This document shows, piece by piece, positions 13,235 through 13,477 of a stretch of DNA of 13,477 bases; the first letter of the stretch is position 1; each line of letters begins with the position of its first letter. The stretch comes from an uncultured Pseudomonas sp. GTDB lineage: Bacteria > Pseudomonadota > Gammaproteobacteria > Pseudomonadales > Pseudomonadaceae. The notes under the pieces were generated by a model. It saw only the letters and a program-made list of their open reading frames with translations, did no database searches and was not told the origin of the DNA. The position numbers and the translations under genes were made by a program. The stretch spans positions 1 to 13,477 of the forward strand of contig NZ_CAMPHN010000118.1 of assembly GCF_946885885.1 (NCBI RefSeq), written 5' to 3'.

Positions 13235-13477
13235 TCAACGGCTGGCCAGCAATGCCTGGCCGCGCGCGACCGCGGCCAGCACCTGCTTCGGCGCGGTGCC
13301 GCCGATATGGTCGCGGGCATTCACCGAACCTTCCAGGGTCAGCACGGCGAACACGTCCTGTTCGATTTGATCGCTGAATTGGCGCAGTTCGTCCAGGCTC
13401 ATCTCGGCCAGGTCCTTGCCGCTGTCCACGCCGTACTTCACCGCGTGGCCGACGATCTCGTGGCAGTCGCGGAACGG
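13235..13477 (-). CDS. argH: Argininosuccinate lyase (3' part only)
   Basis: The C-terminal 80 residues plus stop; the gene enters from the right edge in the frame starting at base 13477. The first visible residues are [17 protein letters not shown], the conserved C-terminal part of argininosuccinate lyase. It continues through [20 protein letters not shown] and [19 protein letters not shown] to the stop at 13237-13235. The enzyme splits argininosuccinate into arginine and fumarate in the cytosol, the last step of arginine synthesis. The active-site serine loop lies outside the window. In Pseudomonas argH lies near cyaA in this orientation, which agrees with the layout. Nothing in the visible part suggests damage. 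Confidence 0.95.
   Translation of the reverse strand, partial: PFRDCHEIVGHAVKYGVDSGKDLAEMSLDELRQFSDQIEQDVFAVLTLEGSVNARDHIGGTAPKQVLAAVARGQALLASR

Overview
The window is a high-GC bacterial chromosome segment that reads as Pseudomonas core genome. The evidence is the SutA tail, the order cyaA / cyaY / lptM / lysA / dapF / DUF484 / xerC / HAD phosphatase, rnk near cyaY, a TIGR02647-type protein, and argH on the far side of cyaA. I read the proteins as close to P. aeruginosa homologues but not identical. The several families of intergenic repeats, which I recall from P. stutzeri/mendocina/resinovorans-like genomes, suggest a Pseudomonas other than P. aeruginosa. The species call is inference.

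Layout. 1-364: 3' end of sutA (+) and its strong terminator. 365-664: gene-free stretch with three hairpin repeat units. 665-5247 (minus strand, transcribed right to left): lptM, lysA, dapF, DUF484, xerC, yigB. They are tightly packed (ATGA overlaps, gaps of 5-9 nt), except for an inverted repeat of about 84 bp between DUF484 and xerC. 5248-5613: divergent promoter region with a large two-arm palindrome. 5614-6214 (+): cyaY, a small DUF1289 protein and an intrinsic terminator. 6313-7626 (+): rnk and a class 3 lipase with a repeat-like hairpin between them. 7688-7927: a non-coding MITE-like element whose right end supplies the stop codon of the next gene. 7924-13170 (minus): periplasmic solute-binding protein, 90-aa protein, TIGR02647 protein, cyaA and a glycine/cysteine-tailed membrane-anchored protein. 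13194-13477 (minus): argH terminator and argH 3' end.

Function. lysA and dapF are the last steps of lysine/meso-diaminopimelate synthesis. xerC resolves chromosome dimers, yigB is a HAD phosphatase, lptM helps mature the LPS export machinery, and cyaY is the iron-sulfur frataxin homologue. cyaA makes cAMP, rnk is a Gre-like RNA polymerase-binding regulator, and sutA is an RNA polymerase-binding regulator of slow growth. Apart from the inserted lysA and the displaced cyaA, the order parallels E. coli cyaA-cyaY-lptM(yifL)-dapF-yigA-xerC-yigB.

No phage, CRISPR, toxin-antitoxin or defence system is visible, and I see no clear new multi-gene system. The most interesting signals are: (1) a repeat that supplies both the ribosome-binding site and the TTG start codon of xerC and can fold them into a nearly perfect 18-bp stem; (2) a 240-bp element with about 20-nt imperfect terminal inverted repeats, plus a related short hairpin after rnk; (3) the uncharacterised Gly/Cys-tailed protein directly downstream of adenylate cyclase.
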